NCBI GenBank assembly: GCA_050084515.1
Contig: CM114274.1
Span: 558,001-622,000, forward strand
Origin: Blasia pusilla
Lineage: Eukaryota; Marchantiophyta; Marchantiopsida; Blasiales
Direction: 5' to 3'
DNA length: 64,000 nucleotides
A program made the translations under genes and the position numbers. A model generated the notes under the pieces. The model was given only the letters and a program-made list of their open reading frames with translations, was not told the DNA's origin and made no database searches. Each line of letters begins with the position of its first letter. Positions within the stretch are counted from its first letter, which is position 1. Shown one piece after another: positions 10,576 to 20,001 of the stretch.

Positions 10576-11081
10576 ATGGACCACTTCTACGCTTCATCGC
10601 CGTTCGTTCGACGCCCGAGCACAATTTCAGGTGTTCAAGATCCAGGATCCTGTGGATCCATGCTCAGATGGGTACAGCTTAGATAGTTTGTACAATCCTC
10701 CCCCGGGGATTTACATGCAAGACAATACCCCACTTCTGGGAGGAAGGAAAAGTCGCCGACCCGATGCAAACGCTCATCGAGCTCTGCTCAAGGCCGGGTG
10801 ACTTGGTGTTCGACTTAGTGGGCCTTTCGTGGGCGAGTATCGAGGTGCCTGGCAGAGTGGCAGAACATTTCCGCCTCGAGGAAGGCAAGAATGTTTGACC
10901 TTTGCAAGGAGGCAAAGGCAGAATCTGAAAGGCTCGTTGGGGCATAACTCTCCACCGGCCGAGAGCTCCGGTTCCAGACCCACCCTTGGTAGTGACTCCA
11001 TCGTCACTTCCAACGATTCCCAAAATCGGAAGGGCAAGGCCGAAAGTGATTTTGCAAGAGCTCTCGGACGATGACGAGTGA

Positions 11082-11605
11082 GTTCAAAGAACTCAACGAC
11101 CCAGCTTGACTGCAGTATTTGGAGTAGGGAGTTTTTTGATAATGAGGCAAAAGATTTCATAGAATAGATCAACTGTACAGTTCCGAGCTTTTTTCGGATG
11201 ATATGAAGCAAAAGATTTTTTCGATCGATGGTGGTGCTTGTAAATGTTTGCTGATTATTTTTTGTCTTTTCGAATGTGATCGTCTATGTACTCCACGGAC
11301 TTCTATTTTGCAACCCGTCGGATTTCTCCTGCTTGCAACTTTCACTTTATGACCTCTGCAACCCGTCGGATTTCTCCTCTTGCAACTTTTCGCTTTTTGA
11401 CCACTGCACCCTTTTTACCACCTCCAGGCAACGTGTCTGATTCCGACAGGTTTCCTGATCGGACCCTTTCCCTGTTGGTCCAACTTAAGAGGCAGTCTGG
11501 CGAGCTTCTTCCCTTGGCACCTTCCCCTCAACTCGTAAAGGCAGGCGTAGGCTTCTTTTCTTCTCTCAGACGTGTTGGATTCCTTCTACCTGTGCGGTTG
11601 CCATA
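11082..11605 (+). other. First 3' terminal block, M2
   Basis: This is untranslated sequence after the last-exon stop (acidic end, DDE then TGA). It includes a degraded polyadenylation region near 11190-11220, palindromes near 11310-11375 and 11430-11455, and a pyrimidine-rich stretch ending in TTGGATTCCTTCTACCTG. It is paralogous to 11894-12300; the matching block in M3 (49240-49706) keeps an AATAAA at 49359-49364. Confidence 0.65.
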
Positions 11606-11893
11606 ATGGTATTACCGGGGACGGAGAAAATATTGATACTGGATGGGTGTCACATTGCAGAGCGTACAAGGTATATTGCCGAGGAAGGCGGTGGGACTCG
11701 AGATAGGTTACATGGGACCGTTATGGTGTACCTAGGGGGGGGGCCAAGGCTCTCGAATTCGCCAACATTTTCGATCCCCGTCTACAATCGGCCAGAGGAG
11801 CCACTTGAATTCCAAGACATTCCTTTGGTACTGTCACCGAGGAGAGTTAGGAGTAAATTTGTAGATGACGAGGCTGAAGAAATCATAGACTAG
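11606..11893 (+). CDS. Short open frame of the second terminal block, M2
   Basis: This 95-codon frame starts MVLPGTEKILILDGCHIAER and ends with an acidic tail (FVDDEAEEIID). I recognise no domain. The DNA around its stop is homologous to the end of the accessory gene plus its 3' untranslated region, so it may be a duplicated 3' end rather than a separate gene. A second frame through the same DNA also looks partly coding. Copies: 13771-14055 (minus), 50700-51000 (minus, broken), 1-61 (minus) and 63909-64000 (plus). Confidence 0.4.
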   Translation: MVLPGTEKILILDGCHIAERTRYIAEEGGGTRDRLHGTVMVYLGGGPRLSNSPTFSIPVYNRPEEPLEFQDIPLVLSPRRVRSKFVDDEAEEIID

Positions 11894-11926
11894 GTGAAAT
11901 GTACATTTCGAGGTTCCTTCGGAGGT

Positions 11927-11932
11927 AATAAA
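11927..11932 (+). terminator. Polyadenylation signal AATAAA
   Basis: AATAAA lies 35 bp after the stop of the second-block frame. The same context (GTAATAAAGGAC) follows the first block in M3 at 49359-49364, so the element has two tandem polyadenylation signals. Confidence 0.6.
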
Positions 11933-12528
11933 GGACGAGATTTTTCAACCCATAATGGTGTTTGTAAAAGTTTTTGGAATATGTTTTTGGACTTGTGGAT
12001 TGTGTTCTTTTAGCTACTCAGAATTACAATCGCAACCCGTATGATTCCGACTTTTTGCTTTTTGCCCACTGCAACTTTTTAACCATTTCTAGGCAACCTG
12101 TCGGATTCCGACAGGTTGAATGCTTGAGTGATCGGACTCTATCCCGGTGAGACCAACTTCTGGCGCATTGTGGCGGGCTTCTTGACTTTTGGCTCGTTCC
12201 CCTTCATTCGTCCAACATGTTGTAGGCTTCTTTTCTGGTCTAAGATGTGCAGGATTCCTACTACCTGTCGGATTGCCATTTCGGATTCCCAACCCATTTC
12301 CTTTTTTCTCGCCCCCAGGAAAGAGGAGGTTTTTTTAGGGCCAAATGTGGACCACTAAATACTCTCTTCTAAAGATTTCCTGAATTTTAAAGCAAACAAA
12401 AATTTCAAATATGTCAAAAAGTTTTGAAGAGAGGAGGCGGATTTGGCCTTTTTTTTTTTAAGAGAGACTCTCCTCTCTTCCTCTCTTCCTCTCCTCTCTT
12501 ACTCTCTCCTGTCAGAATACCAGCCCCC
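11933..12528 (+). repeat. Right subterminal region and right terminus, M2
   Basis: One palindrome of the CCTGTCGG/CCGACAGG type lies at about 12092. It is followed by a copy of the pyrimidine-rich block, then (12360-12528) a block shared by every right end: AATTTCAAATATGTCAAAAA, a GA-rich tract, and an outermost edge that reads GGGGGCTGGTATTCTG from the outside. Copies lie at 12719-12890 (inverted), 20675-20835 and 49716-49870 (inverted). Confidence 0.7.
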
Positions 12529-12718
12529 AATCGCCCCCCTAGTTGGTGGTTAGGTCCCTCTAACTCCAGATAGCCATCTATCCCTACCTACCATGACATA
12601 TATCTCTAGGACGTTAAGAGCAGAAAGGTCAGGTGCTCATGTGGCCCCATCGTTAGTCGTCTCCCTATCATCCATATCATAGAAAAAGTCAGAATCAAAA
12701 TCTACCTAGTATCTCCTC
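12529..12718. other. Spacer between two right termini
   Basis: This 190-bp stretch is bounded by inverted copies of the right terminus and shows no element motif. One minus-strand frame is open apart from two stops and is acidic (DFDSDFFYDMDDRE). It could be a piece of element B, whose RT resumes at 20836, but I cannot show this. Confidence 0.4.
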
Positions 12719-13770
12719 GGGGGCTGCTATTCTGGCAAGAGAGAGGAAGAGAAGAGAGGAAGAGAGGAGAGTCTCTCTTCAAAAAAAAGGGCCAAATCTG
12801 CCTCCTCTCTTCAAAACTTTTTGACATATTTGAAATTTTTGTTTGCTTTCAAATTCATGAAATCTTTAGAAGAGAGTAGGTAGTGGTCCACATTCGGGCC
12901 TTAAGAAACCTCTTTTTTTCAGGGGGGTAAAAAACAAGTACACATCATAAGACCACTACAAACATTTTTCCATCACTCTCCATATGAGCCCAAGTTTTTT
13001 CACATTGCCTGTCTCAGTCTACAGTAAGCTGTGCCCAGGGTAATTTTTTTTGGAGGACCATTGGTAAATAATGTGACGAGAAGTAGCAATCTCATCTCAA
13101 CATAGGAGACGATAATTAAACCAAAAGATTGTTAGCTGTCTGGAGTAAAGAGAAACTGATGTCCCTTCATTCAGATCCTAAATCTGATAAACCGAGATGT
13201 TGCACCCCTCCCAACCCGTCGGAATTTTATAGGTTCCAACTCTTGCAACCTGTCGGAATCAGATGGCTTGCACCCCTTGCAAGCAAGGTCACCATAACAA
13301 AGGAAATATTTTGAGAAGTGATTCCATTCCACCCTCTACCCACGAAAATTCAACTGTTTGGGAATCCGAAATGGCAATCCGACAGGTTATCGGAATCCAT
13401 CACGTCTTAGAGAAGAAAAGAAGCCTAAGACTGGTTTGACGATACTAGGGGAACGAGCCAAAAGTGAAGAAGCCCGCCATAATACCTCAGAATTTGGTCT
13501 ACCAGGGAAAGAGTCCGACCACTCAAGTAGCCAACCTGTCGGAATCCGATTGCTTCCCTGGAAGTGGTTGAAAAGTTGCAGTGGTCAAAAAGTGAAAAAA
13601 TGCAACCTGTCATAATCACACGGGTTGCAAAATAAACATTCTGAGTAGCTAGACAAACACAATCCACAAGTCCAAAAAAAAATTCAGCAAACTTTTACAA
13701 ACACCATTATCGGTTGAAAAAATCTCGTCCTTTATTACCTCCAAAGGAACCTCAAAAATGTACATTTGAT
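12719..13770 (-). repeat. Inverted right terminus and subterminal region, M4
   Basis: The region begins GGGGGCTGCTATTCTGGC and continues through the GA-rich tract, an AT-rich block, and a stretch shared with 20270-20350 (ACTGATGTCCCTTCATTCAG). Palindromes lie near 13213-13275, 13527-13550 and 13600-13626. An inverted AATAAA lies near 13732. Confidence 0.65.
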
Positions 13771-14055
13771 CTAGTCTAAGATTTCTTCAGCCTCGTCATC
13801 TACAAATTTACACCTAACTCTCCTAGGTTCCTATACAAAAGGAATGTCCTGGGATAGAAGTGGCTCCTCTAGCCGATTGTAGACGAGGATAAAAAATGTT
13901 GGCAAATTCGAGAGCCTTGCCCCCCCTAGGTACACCATAACGGTCCCATGTAACCTGATTTGAGTCCCACCGCCTTCCTCGGCAGTATATCTTGTACGCT
14001 CTGCAATGTGACATCTATCCAGTATCAATATGTGCTCCGTCCTTGGAAACACCAT
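13771..14055 (-). pseudogene. Second-block open frame, M4
   Basis: This is the copy of the frame at 11606-11893. It starts MVFPRTEHILILDRCHIAER and is shifted near 13830 before the acidic end (FVDDEAEEILD). The product is not recognised. Confidence 0.4.
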
Positions 14056-14544
14056 GATGGCAATCCCACAGGTAGTAGAAATCCAACACGTCTGAGAGAA
14101 GAGAAGAAGCCTACGCCTTGTTTGACGATACTAGAGGAAGGTGCCAAAGTGAAGAAGCTCGCCAAAATGCCTCTAAAGTTGGACCAACACGGAAAGAGTC
14201 CGACCACTCACGCAGCCAACCTGTCGGAATCCGACAGGTTGCCTGGAAGTGGTTAAAAAGGTGCAGTGGTCAAAAAGTGAAAAGTTGCAACCCGTGGCAA
14301 TCCGACGGGTTGCAAAATAGAAGTCCTCAGAGTACATAGACAATCACATTCGAAAAGACATAAAAGATATTCAACAAACTTTTAGAAACACCACCATCGT
14401 TCGAAAAAATCTTGTCCTTTATTACATACGAAAGAATCTTGGAACTGTATATTTGATCTATTCTATGAATTCTTTTGCCCTCGTCATCAAATCAATCCCT
14501 ACTCCAAACGCTGCAGTCAAGCTGGGTCCTTGAGTTCCTTGAAC
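14056..14544 (-). other. First terminal block, M4 (inverted)
   Basis: This is the reverse-complement equivalent of 49240-49706. It has palindromes at 14217-14243 (CCTGTCGG/CCGACAGG class) and 14287-14313 (CCCGTGGC/TCCGACGGG). Confidence 0.65.
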
Positions 14545-15729
14545 TCACTCGTCATCGTCCGATAGCTCTTGCAAAATTACTGTCGGCCTTGCCCTCCCGA
14601 TTTTCGGAATCGTGGGAAGTGACGATGGTGTCACTACCAATGGTGGGTCTGGAACCGGAGCTCTCGGCTTTGGAGGAGAGTTGTACGTCCCAACTAGCCT
14701 GTCGTAGTCTGCCTTTGCCTCCTTGCAAAGGTCAAATAGTTGCTGCCTTACCTGAAGGCAGAGAATGTTTGTGCCACTATGCCAGGCGCCTCTGATACTT
14801 GCCCTTGAAAGGCCCACTAAGTCGAACACCAGGTCACCCGGCCTTGAGCAGAGCTCAATGAGCATTTGCATCAGGGCTGGCGACTTTTCCCTTCCTCCAA
14901 GTAAGGGGGTACCGTCTTGCATGTAAATTCCCGGGGGGGAATTGTATAAACTTTCTAAGCTGTACCCGTCGGAGCATGGATCCACAGGATCCACGATCTT
15001 AAACACTTGGAAGTTGTGCTCGGGCCGAACAAAGCAGTAAACATAGGAGTGATGACAATCAGACTTTCTATCCATACCCTTCAGGCGTTCTCCATCTTTC
15101 TTTTGAGCAGGAGCAGCAAGTGGAGGCAACTCAAAAATGCAATTACCATCGTACGTGGGCGGCAGCTCGTCGACAAGAATGTGCTTGAACATTTTCAAGG
15201 CCAGAGATGAAAGCAAACTATTTCTTGATACTCGCAAGAGGAACGAGTAGGCGGACAGAGGGCCCGGTTGGTGTTCGACAGATCCACTGAGGTTGATAAC
15301 ATCCGAAATCTCTTCAGGAAGAACAACATTGATACGAGCATGTGAGGTTGGAGTCGAAGCCAGATCTGCAGAGCTTGGAGTTGCAAACGTAGAGCTTGGA
15401 GCCCTAGGAAATTCTAGACCGTCTACTTGGGAAACAAACGAATTCAGGGGCACGCCGTAAACTCTGTATTGACCATTTACTAGAGGTAGGAGATTCCATA
15501 CTTTACGGTCTGAGGTCACTGGCTGGACCGTCTCACCTATTATGTCTTGCGTACCGTCCACCCTAACATCTTTGTATACAAAGATGGTTCCAATTTGGAG
15601 AAGAAATCGAACAGAGAGAAAATTTTCATCCACTACTATGAAAGACTCACGAGCTTGGGGTCGATTGATTTTTGATTGAGGAAGGGCCGTCAGATGACTG
15701 CCACAAGTGAGCTTAACATAATTATCCAT
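14545..15729 (-). CDS. Fused open frame: transposase N-terminal domain plus methyltransferase-like motif I domain
   Basis: This uninterrupted 394-codon frame starts MDNYVKLTCGSHLTALPQSK at ATG 15729, with the transposase TATA box upstream at 15795-15806. Residues 1 to about 230 are the transposase N-terminal region, up to GMDRKSDCHH. The rest is the accessory gene's last exon, from SYVYCFVRPEHNFQVFK through ALMQMLIELCSRPGDLVFD and LVGLSRASIRGAW to the acidic end. The motif I core, DPFxGxG in active enzymes, reads DLVGLSR here. No other copy joins these parts; elsewhere they lie on opposite strands, kilobases apart. It is the only long intact frame spanning MULE gene sequence in the window. 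Whether it is expressed is unknown; it lacks the zinc cluster, DDE region and motif IV. Confidence 0.65.
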   Translation of the reverse strand: MDNYVKLTCGSHLTALPQSKINRPQARESFIVVDENFLSVRFLLQIGTIFVYKDVRVDGTQDIIGETVQPVTSDRKVWNLLPLVNGQYRVYGVPLNSFVSQVDGLEFPRAPSSTFATPSSADLASTPTSHARINVVLPEEISDVINLSGSVEHQPGPLSAYSFLLRVSRNSLLSSLALKMFKHILVDELPPTYDGNCIFELPPLAAPAQKKDGERLKGMDRKSDCHHSYVYCFVRPEHNFQVFKIVDPVDPCSDGYSLESLYNSPPGIYMQDGTPLLGGREKSPALMQMLIELCSRPGDLVFDLVGLSRASIRGAWHSGTNILCLQVRQQLFDLCKEAKADYDRLVGTYNSPPKPRAPVPDPPLVVTPSSLPTIPKIGRARPTVILQELSDDDE

Positions 15730-15794
15730 TCCCAGATATTTCGTACGGGAGGAGGGTGAGAATGAGAAAAAGAATGAGAATGAGAATGAGAATT

Positions 15795-15806
15795 TTTAAT
15801 TTATAG
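15795..15806 (-). promoter_or_regulatory. TATA box upstream of the fused frame, M4
   Basis: CTATAAATTAAA on the minus strand, 66 bp upstream of ATG 15729, identical to the boxes in M2, M3 and M5. Confidence 0.7.
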
Positions 15807-15879
15807 TGAATAGGAAAACAGATACTCCTGACAGATTTTTACTGACAAGATGAATTCGGTACAATGGTCTGACACAATG

Positions 15880-16690
15880 GATCCAATTCTGTTGCAACAC
15901 CTTCAATTCTGTTGCAATGTGTTACCAGATTTGGGAAGCAGAGACGTGGGTTGCGAATCACACTTCATTTTGTTGGAACCCGTCGGAGTCTTGGTAACTC
16001 AACAATTAACCCAAGCTAAGCGAAGCGTGCAACCCGTCGGCTTCGGACGGGTTGCACCCTTCTGCCTTACCTTCAAACGCAAACATGGTTGAAGCTGGCA
16101 ACCCGTCGCTCTCCAACGAGTTGCTCAGATACCGCTCCTTCTTGCCCGACGATGCCGGAGGCGTGCAAACCGTCTGTTCCCGACAAGTTCCGTGGGTGCC
16201 GCACCTATTTGCCCAAAGACGGCGAGGTGTGCAACCCGTCGCCCTCCGACGGGTTGCGCAAGGGCCTCGTCTTGTGGTGCTTACATGAAGGAAGCGTGCA
16301 ACCTGTTGGACTCCGACGAGTTGCGTGGGAAGCCCGCGTTGTTAACCCTTGACGAGGGAAGCGTGCAACCCAACGGTCTCCGACGAATTGCGCGGGTAAT
16401 TCCCGTTCTTGTCTGAAGACGCCGGAGGCGCGCAACATGTCGGTCTCCGACGGGTTGCACGGGTACCTCGTGTTCTTGTCCGAAGACGGCGGAGGCGCTC
16501 AACCCGTCGGTCTCCAACGGGTTGCTCGCGCACGTGGCGACGTACCCAAGACGGCGGAGGCGCGCAATCTGTCGGACTCCGATGGGTTGCCATTTTTCAC
16601 GTCTGGACTTCCCTAACCTCCGGCATGTCGCCGTTGAAAGGACGACAGGACCCAACGGTCAGCCCAACGGCTAGAAAAGTAAAAATAGGG
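15880..16690. repeat. Divergent promoter with palindrome array, M4
   Basis: Palindromes are spread from about 15975 to 16600, starting for example at 16028, 16099, 16230, 16300, 16435, 16500 and 16565. The last four show the regular 65-bp spacing of M2. The accessory-gene TATA box at 16679-16690 is mutated (GTAAAAATAGGG). Confidence 0.8.
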
Positions 16691-16970
16691 CAGAAATCGC
16701 TCACTTCCAATTTCTCATTTCGCGATCTCCATTCCTCTCTCTCCCGCGCAGCAGCTGATCAGATACCAAGGGGCGTTTCACACGGCGAGTCATCGCGAGT
16801 CAATACGAGGGAATGAGAGCGAGACGGTTCGACCAAACGAGAGCGAGATGGTTCGACTGAACGATAGCGAGACGATTCGAGCTACCCATCAAGGCGACTC
16901 ATCTCGACATCAGCAAGGCGACTGATCAAGCGATTCATCGTGGACATAGGTGGAGGCATTTCCGGAAAAA

Positions 16971-19900
16971 ATCACAAGGAAAAAATCACAAGCCAACAAG
17001 TCTGGGAGCTTCACTCCAAAGTCCATTATGACTCCTGCGTCTGGATCTCCAGGGCCTCGTTCAGAAAATGAAATTAGGCAGCAGGAAATTGAGGAGCGGG
17101 AAAGGGAAGCGGAGATGCACAACCATGAGCTTCTTGCGAGCTGTGTTCAAGAGGCGCTCAATAGACAGAACGCAGAGGCTGAGACGTCGCAGGCCTTGAA
17201 GAAAAGGATCGCCGAACAAAAGAGAGAAAAGAAGCGCCGGACGCGTCGGTGAGGAGAGCGAGGAACTGGCTAAAGCGAGGAGGGAAAAGCGATAGCCATT
17301 GACGACAGCCCTGTCCGTCCAACCGAAAGTGTTGAGATGCGGGAAATGTCCCCGATGAAGTCCGGGGACACAATCAACACAGCGAAAACGCCAGAAGTTC
17401 AAATCACGGACGACTAGGTCATGAGGACCGCCAGCGTGGAGATGGTGGACATTGCCGAAGAAGCCGGAGAGCGGTCATTCTCGTCTCCCAGCGGAAGACA
17501 TCGACCTCTATCAGATCGACGATTTCCAAGTCGATTTGCCAGCTTCTGTCTCAGACAAGTTGGCTGGTCAAGAAACCGACCCGATTTTTGAGCGGATAAG
17601 AGAGGATATGGGTTTTTTGAATTATGTGAATTGCAATTCATTGGGAATTCAGTGTAGCTTATTGATCTTGTCCCGGTTCTGACAGGTGGTAAAGCAGATG
17701 GCACTCATGGAGGGCCACAATGCCCCGAGGATTCCACTCTGCCGATTGCGGACAATGGAATACGTCCGCGAAATTCAGTCCGATGAGGACATCGCGAAGC
17801 TTAAACAATCGGCGGTGACAGCATCCTACGTTGACAGCTTTCCTCCCTTCTATGTTCAGCCTTACGACGAGCATGGAACCCAAGCCTTGGTTACGGAGGA
17901 GGAGTTGGATAAGCTTGACACATTCTGGAGGATGAGAGACCAGGATTTTAGAAGGCAAGTAGAGGGCTAGGAATTCAGCTGGATGAGGAATCTATATTTC
18001 TTCATCTGGGATGGAAATCACAGGTTCATGGCGTGGACCAAGTTTACAGAGGAGAGGCCCAACTCCTTGGAGGCACATTTTTGCGTGAAGGCAGTGGTCC
18101 TTCATCCATTCCCTCATCACATGGCGACGGTGGAGATAGCAATGCATGCCATGAACACGTGAGTATCTTCTTGCTGCAAACCATCGGACTCCGACAAGTT
18201 GTTTGTGTCGGCACTGTTGTTGGGATGCGTTTGGCCAAACGCAACTCGTCAGACTCCGACGAGTTGCTCGATTGATGAATGGGTTAGGTTTTTTTTTTGC
18301 CAAAAGCAACTCGTCAGACTCCGACGAGTTGCTCGACTCAACGCTTTTTCAGGATGTTTTTTGAAGAATGCAACTCGTCGGAATCTGACGAGTTGTTTGA
18401 CTGACCACAGGTTTAATAAGTTTTTGGCCCAAAGCAACCCGTCGAAGTCCGACGGGTTGCTCGACTCCCCGCATTTTCAGGATTTTTTTTGAAGAAAGCA
18501 ACTCGTCGGACTTCGACGATTTGTTCGACTGACCGCAGGTTTAGTATGTTTTTTTCCCAAAGCAATCCGTCGGAGTCCGATGGGTTGCTTGACTCGAAAC
18601 TGTTTTTGGCCGAAATCAACTCGTCGGAGTCCGACGGGTTGCATGTGGAAGTTGGTTTTGCAAATTTCGCGTCAAATTGCAAGTTTCCTTTCAATCGCGC
18701 AACTTGTCGGACTCCGACGGGTTGCTATGTTGACGTTAGTATGTTCAATTGTCCGACGGGTTGAAACCAGGCATTAGCAAATCTGAATGCAACCCGTCGA
18801 ATTCCGACGGGTTGCATCATTTAGCTCGTTTCTAGAATCCGACCTTGACCTGTGACGACCCGTCTGAGTTCGACGGGTTGCAGGAACCCATGTAACTTAC
18901 AAATTTTCTTACGGGTTGAGTTTGGATGTGCAAGATTGTATCGGAGGGGAATGTCATCCACCACTGGATCCAGGACTACGATCGGGTGAAGAAGGTGCTT
19001 ACGACCCACCCGGGAGATTACAAGGGGTTCTTGGGCGGCCCCCTGGTAAAGCAGATGCTTGCAAAGGGTGCTCAGATAAAAAAGAAAACTTGGGAAAATA
19101 AGTTTATTTCCCAAGATGCAGCCGTAACCATCCTTTGCTGGTTGAAGATACAGGCCGCGAAGAAGAGCGCTGCACTGGAGGCTGAGCGGAGGGAGAAAGT
19201 ATCTAGGTCTGAGCGCGCAAAATTCATCCAAGCTGTAGTATCTGCAGCCACAAAATACACGGCAAGCAAGATGCAGCGATACATCAACATTCTCAACCCC
19301 GAACTTGGTCTGGAGTTTTACAAGGAGCTGAAGGCGATATCAAGTGCCAGCGGAAAAGGGATGAAGATCCGCAAGGTCGGATTGGGGAGAAAGTGTCCCT
19401 GGATCACGTGCATCGGTTTGCGTTGTCCGGCATAAGCGAGTTTAGGAGGATCCGACTGATGAAAATCAGTCTCGAGGGCACAGAGGCCCAGAAGAGGGCA
19501 GCACACCATCCTCCAGGTGTGTCCGATCCACTGATCTCCCACTGGCTACGCGAATGGTCATTCCGGGACGCATTGCGGGTTATCGGGAAGTCCGTCTTTG
19601 GGCGATGCAAGCGAGCTCAAAAGATTAGAGCCCATTCCGGATGAAGAAAACCTGGAAAGTTCTGTAGATTTTGAGGTTTGGCTCGACGACATCCGGGACA
19701 AGCCAATAAAAAACCCAAGATTCAAGACAATGTTCAAGGTTTGCGTCCTCCCTCAGTGAGCTTGACGAAGAAATCGAGGGGGAACAAACGGGATCAAGCA
19801 AAGAACCGAGATCTGAGAGACGGCCGATTCGATTCGAGTAAAAGCTGCCCAACCGATGGTCTTGGTACCTCGTCGATGTAAGAATGCAGTACTGGGAAAA

Positions 19901-20001
19901 ATTACCGGCGACCTTAAAATTGTGGGCTTCGCCGCCTTATGGAGAGACATTCTCCATGTACGACATGGAGATAGGGCAGCACATGTCCGATTGGGAGGAT
20001 G
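16971..20001 (+). pseudogene. ParB-MTase accessory gene, M4 copy
   Basis: The start codon seen in M2 is ATC here. Exon 1 (to 17595) keeps the coiled coil but has frameshifts near 17250 and 17285. The intron 1 donor is AT instead of GT at 17596. Exon 2 (17686-18158) has the ParB-like domain, including the DGNHRFMAWTKF region at about 18010-18045, with one TAG at 17968. Exon 3 (from about 18933) is the cleanest copy of the helical part: HHWIQDYDRVKKVLTTHPGD, KGFLGGPLVKQMLAKGAQIK, then AAVTILCWLKIQAAKKSAAL and QRYINILNPELGLEFYKELK. A further part contains EAQKRAAHHPPGVSD and SHWLREWSF. The gene is cut at about 20001, where the subterminal region begins; the basic linker, motif IV and last exon are missing. 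Confidence 0.7.
18159..18932 (+). other. Intron 2 with phased palindromes, M4
   Basis: The donor is AACAC/GTGAGT. The acceptor is mutated from GCAG/GATTG to GCAAGATTG. Palindromes start at 18241, 18306, 18370, 18434, 18498 and 18562, which are 65, 64, 64, 64 and 64 bp apart, and more follow to 18880. Arms of the CTCG/CGAG and CCCG/CGGG classes alternate. Confidence 0.85.

Larger units (their letters stand above)
7139..11081 (+). pseudogene. ParB-MTase accessory gene, M2 copy
   Basis: The gene starts at ATG 7139 (MTRKKSQANKSGSF). Exon 1 (7139-7768) encodes a Glu/Arg/Lys-rich coiled coil (EEREREAEMH onward) and an acidic tail. It has one TGA at 7208, where M4 has sense codons. Exon 2 (7859-8331) encodes a ParB/sulfiredoxin-like domain: IPLCRLRTMEYV, then DEDIAKLKQSV, then FPPFYVQP, an insert of about 45 residues, and FFIWDGNHRFMAWTKF, whose DGNHR matches the ParB nucleotide-binding signature. 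Exon 3 starts at 8818 and encodes a helical, basic region split by a solo LTR. Near 10314 the coding sequence jumps to a later intron, so motif IV is deleted. The last exon (10576-11081) retains the motif I region but is degraded. ParB-like domains bind or cleave DNA or hydrolyse nucleotides; the role here is not known. Confidence 0.7.
2054..12528 (+). mobile_element. ParB-MTase MULE copy M2, end to end
   Basis: This copy runs from a left terminus (GAGGAGCGTAAGAGGAGAGG) to a right terminus whose outward end reads GGGGGCTGGTATTCTG. Between them are the transposase gene (minus), a divergent promoter with palindromes, the ParB-MTase accessory gene (plus), and a duplicated 3' block. A solo LTR is inserted in the accessory gene, and the exons encoding the second helical part and motif IV are deleted. 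The nine bases flanking the two ends do not match, so either one boundary is off or the flanks were rearranged. The MULE assignment rests on the transposase architecture and on the 9-bp duplication seen around M5. Confidence 0.75.

Noticed and set aside
11606-11893. Independent third gene of the element
   Set aside because: Its end is homologous to the 3' end of the accessory gene and no upstream exon could be identified; kept only as a low-confidence open frame.
12529-12718. 9-bp target-site duplication between M2 and M4
   Set aside because: The flanks (AATCGCCCC and TATCTCCTC) do not match each other or the outer flanks.
14545-15729. Host gene
   Set aside because: Both halves occur separately in the MULE copies, so it is a product of rearrangement in the element.
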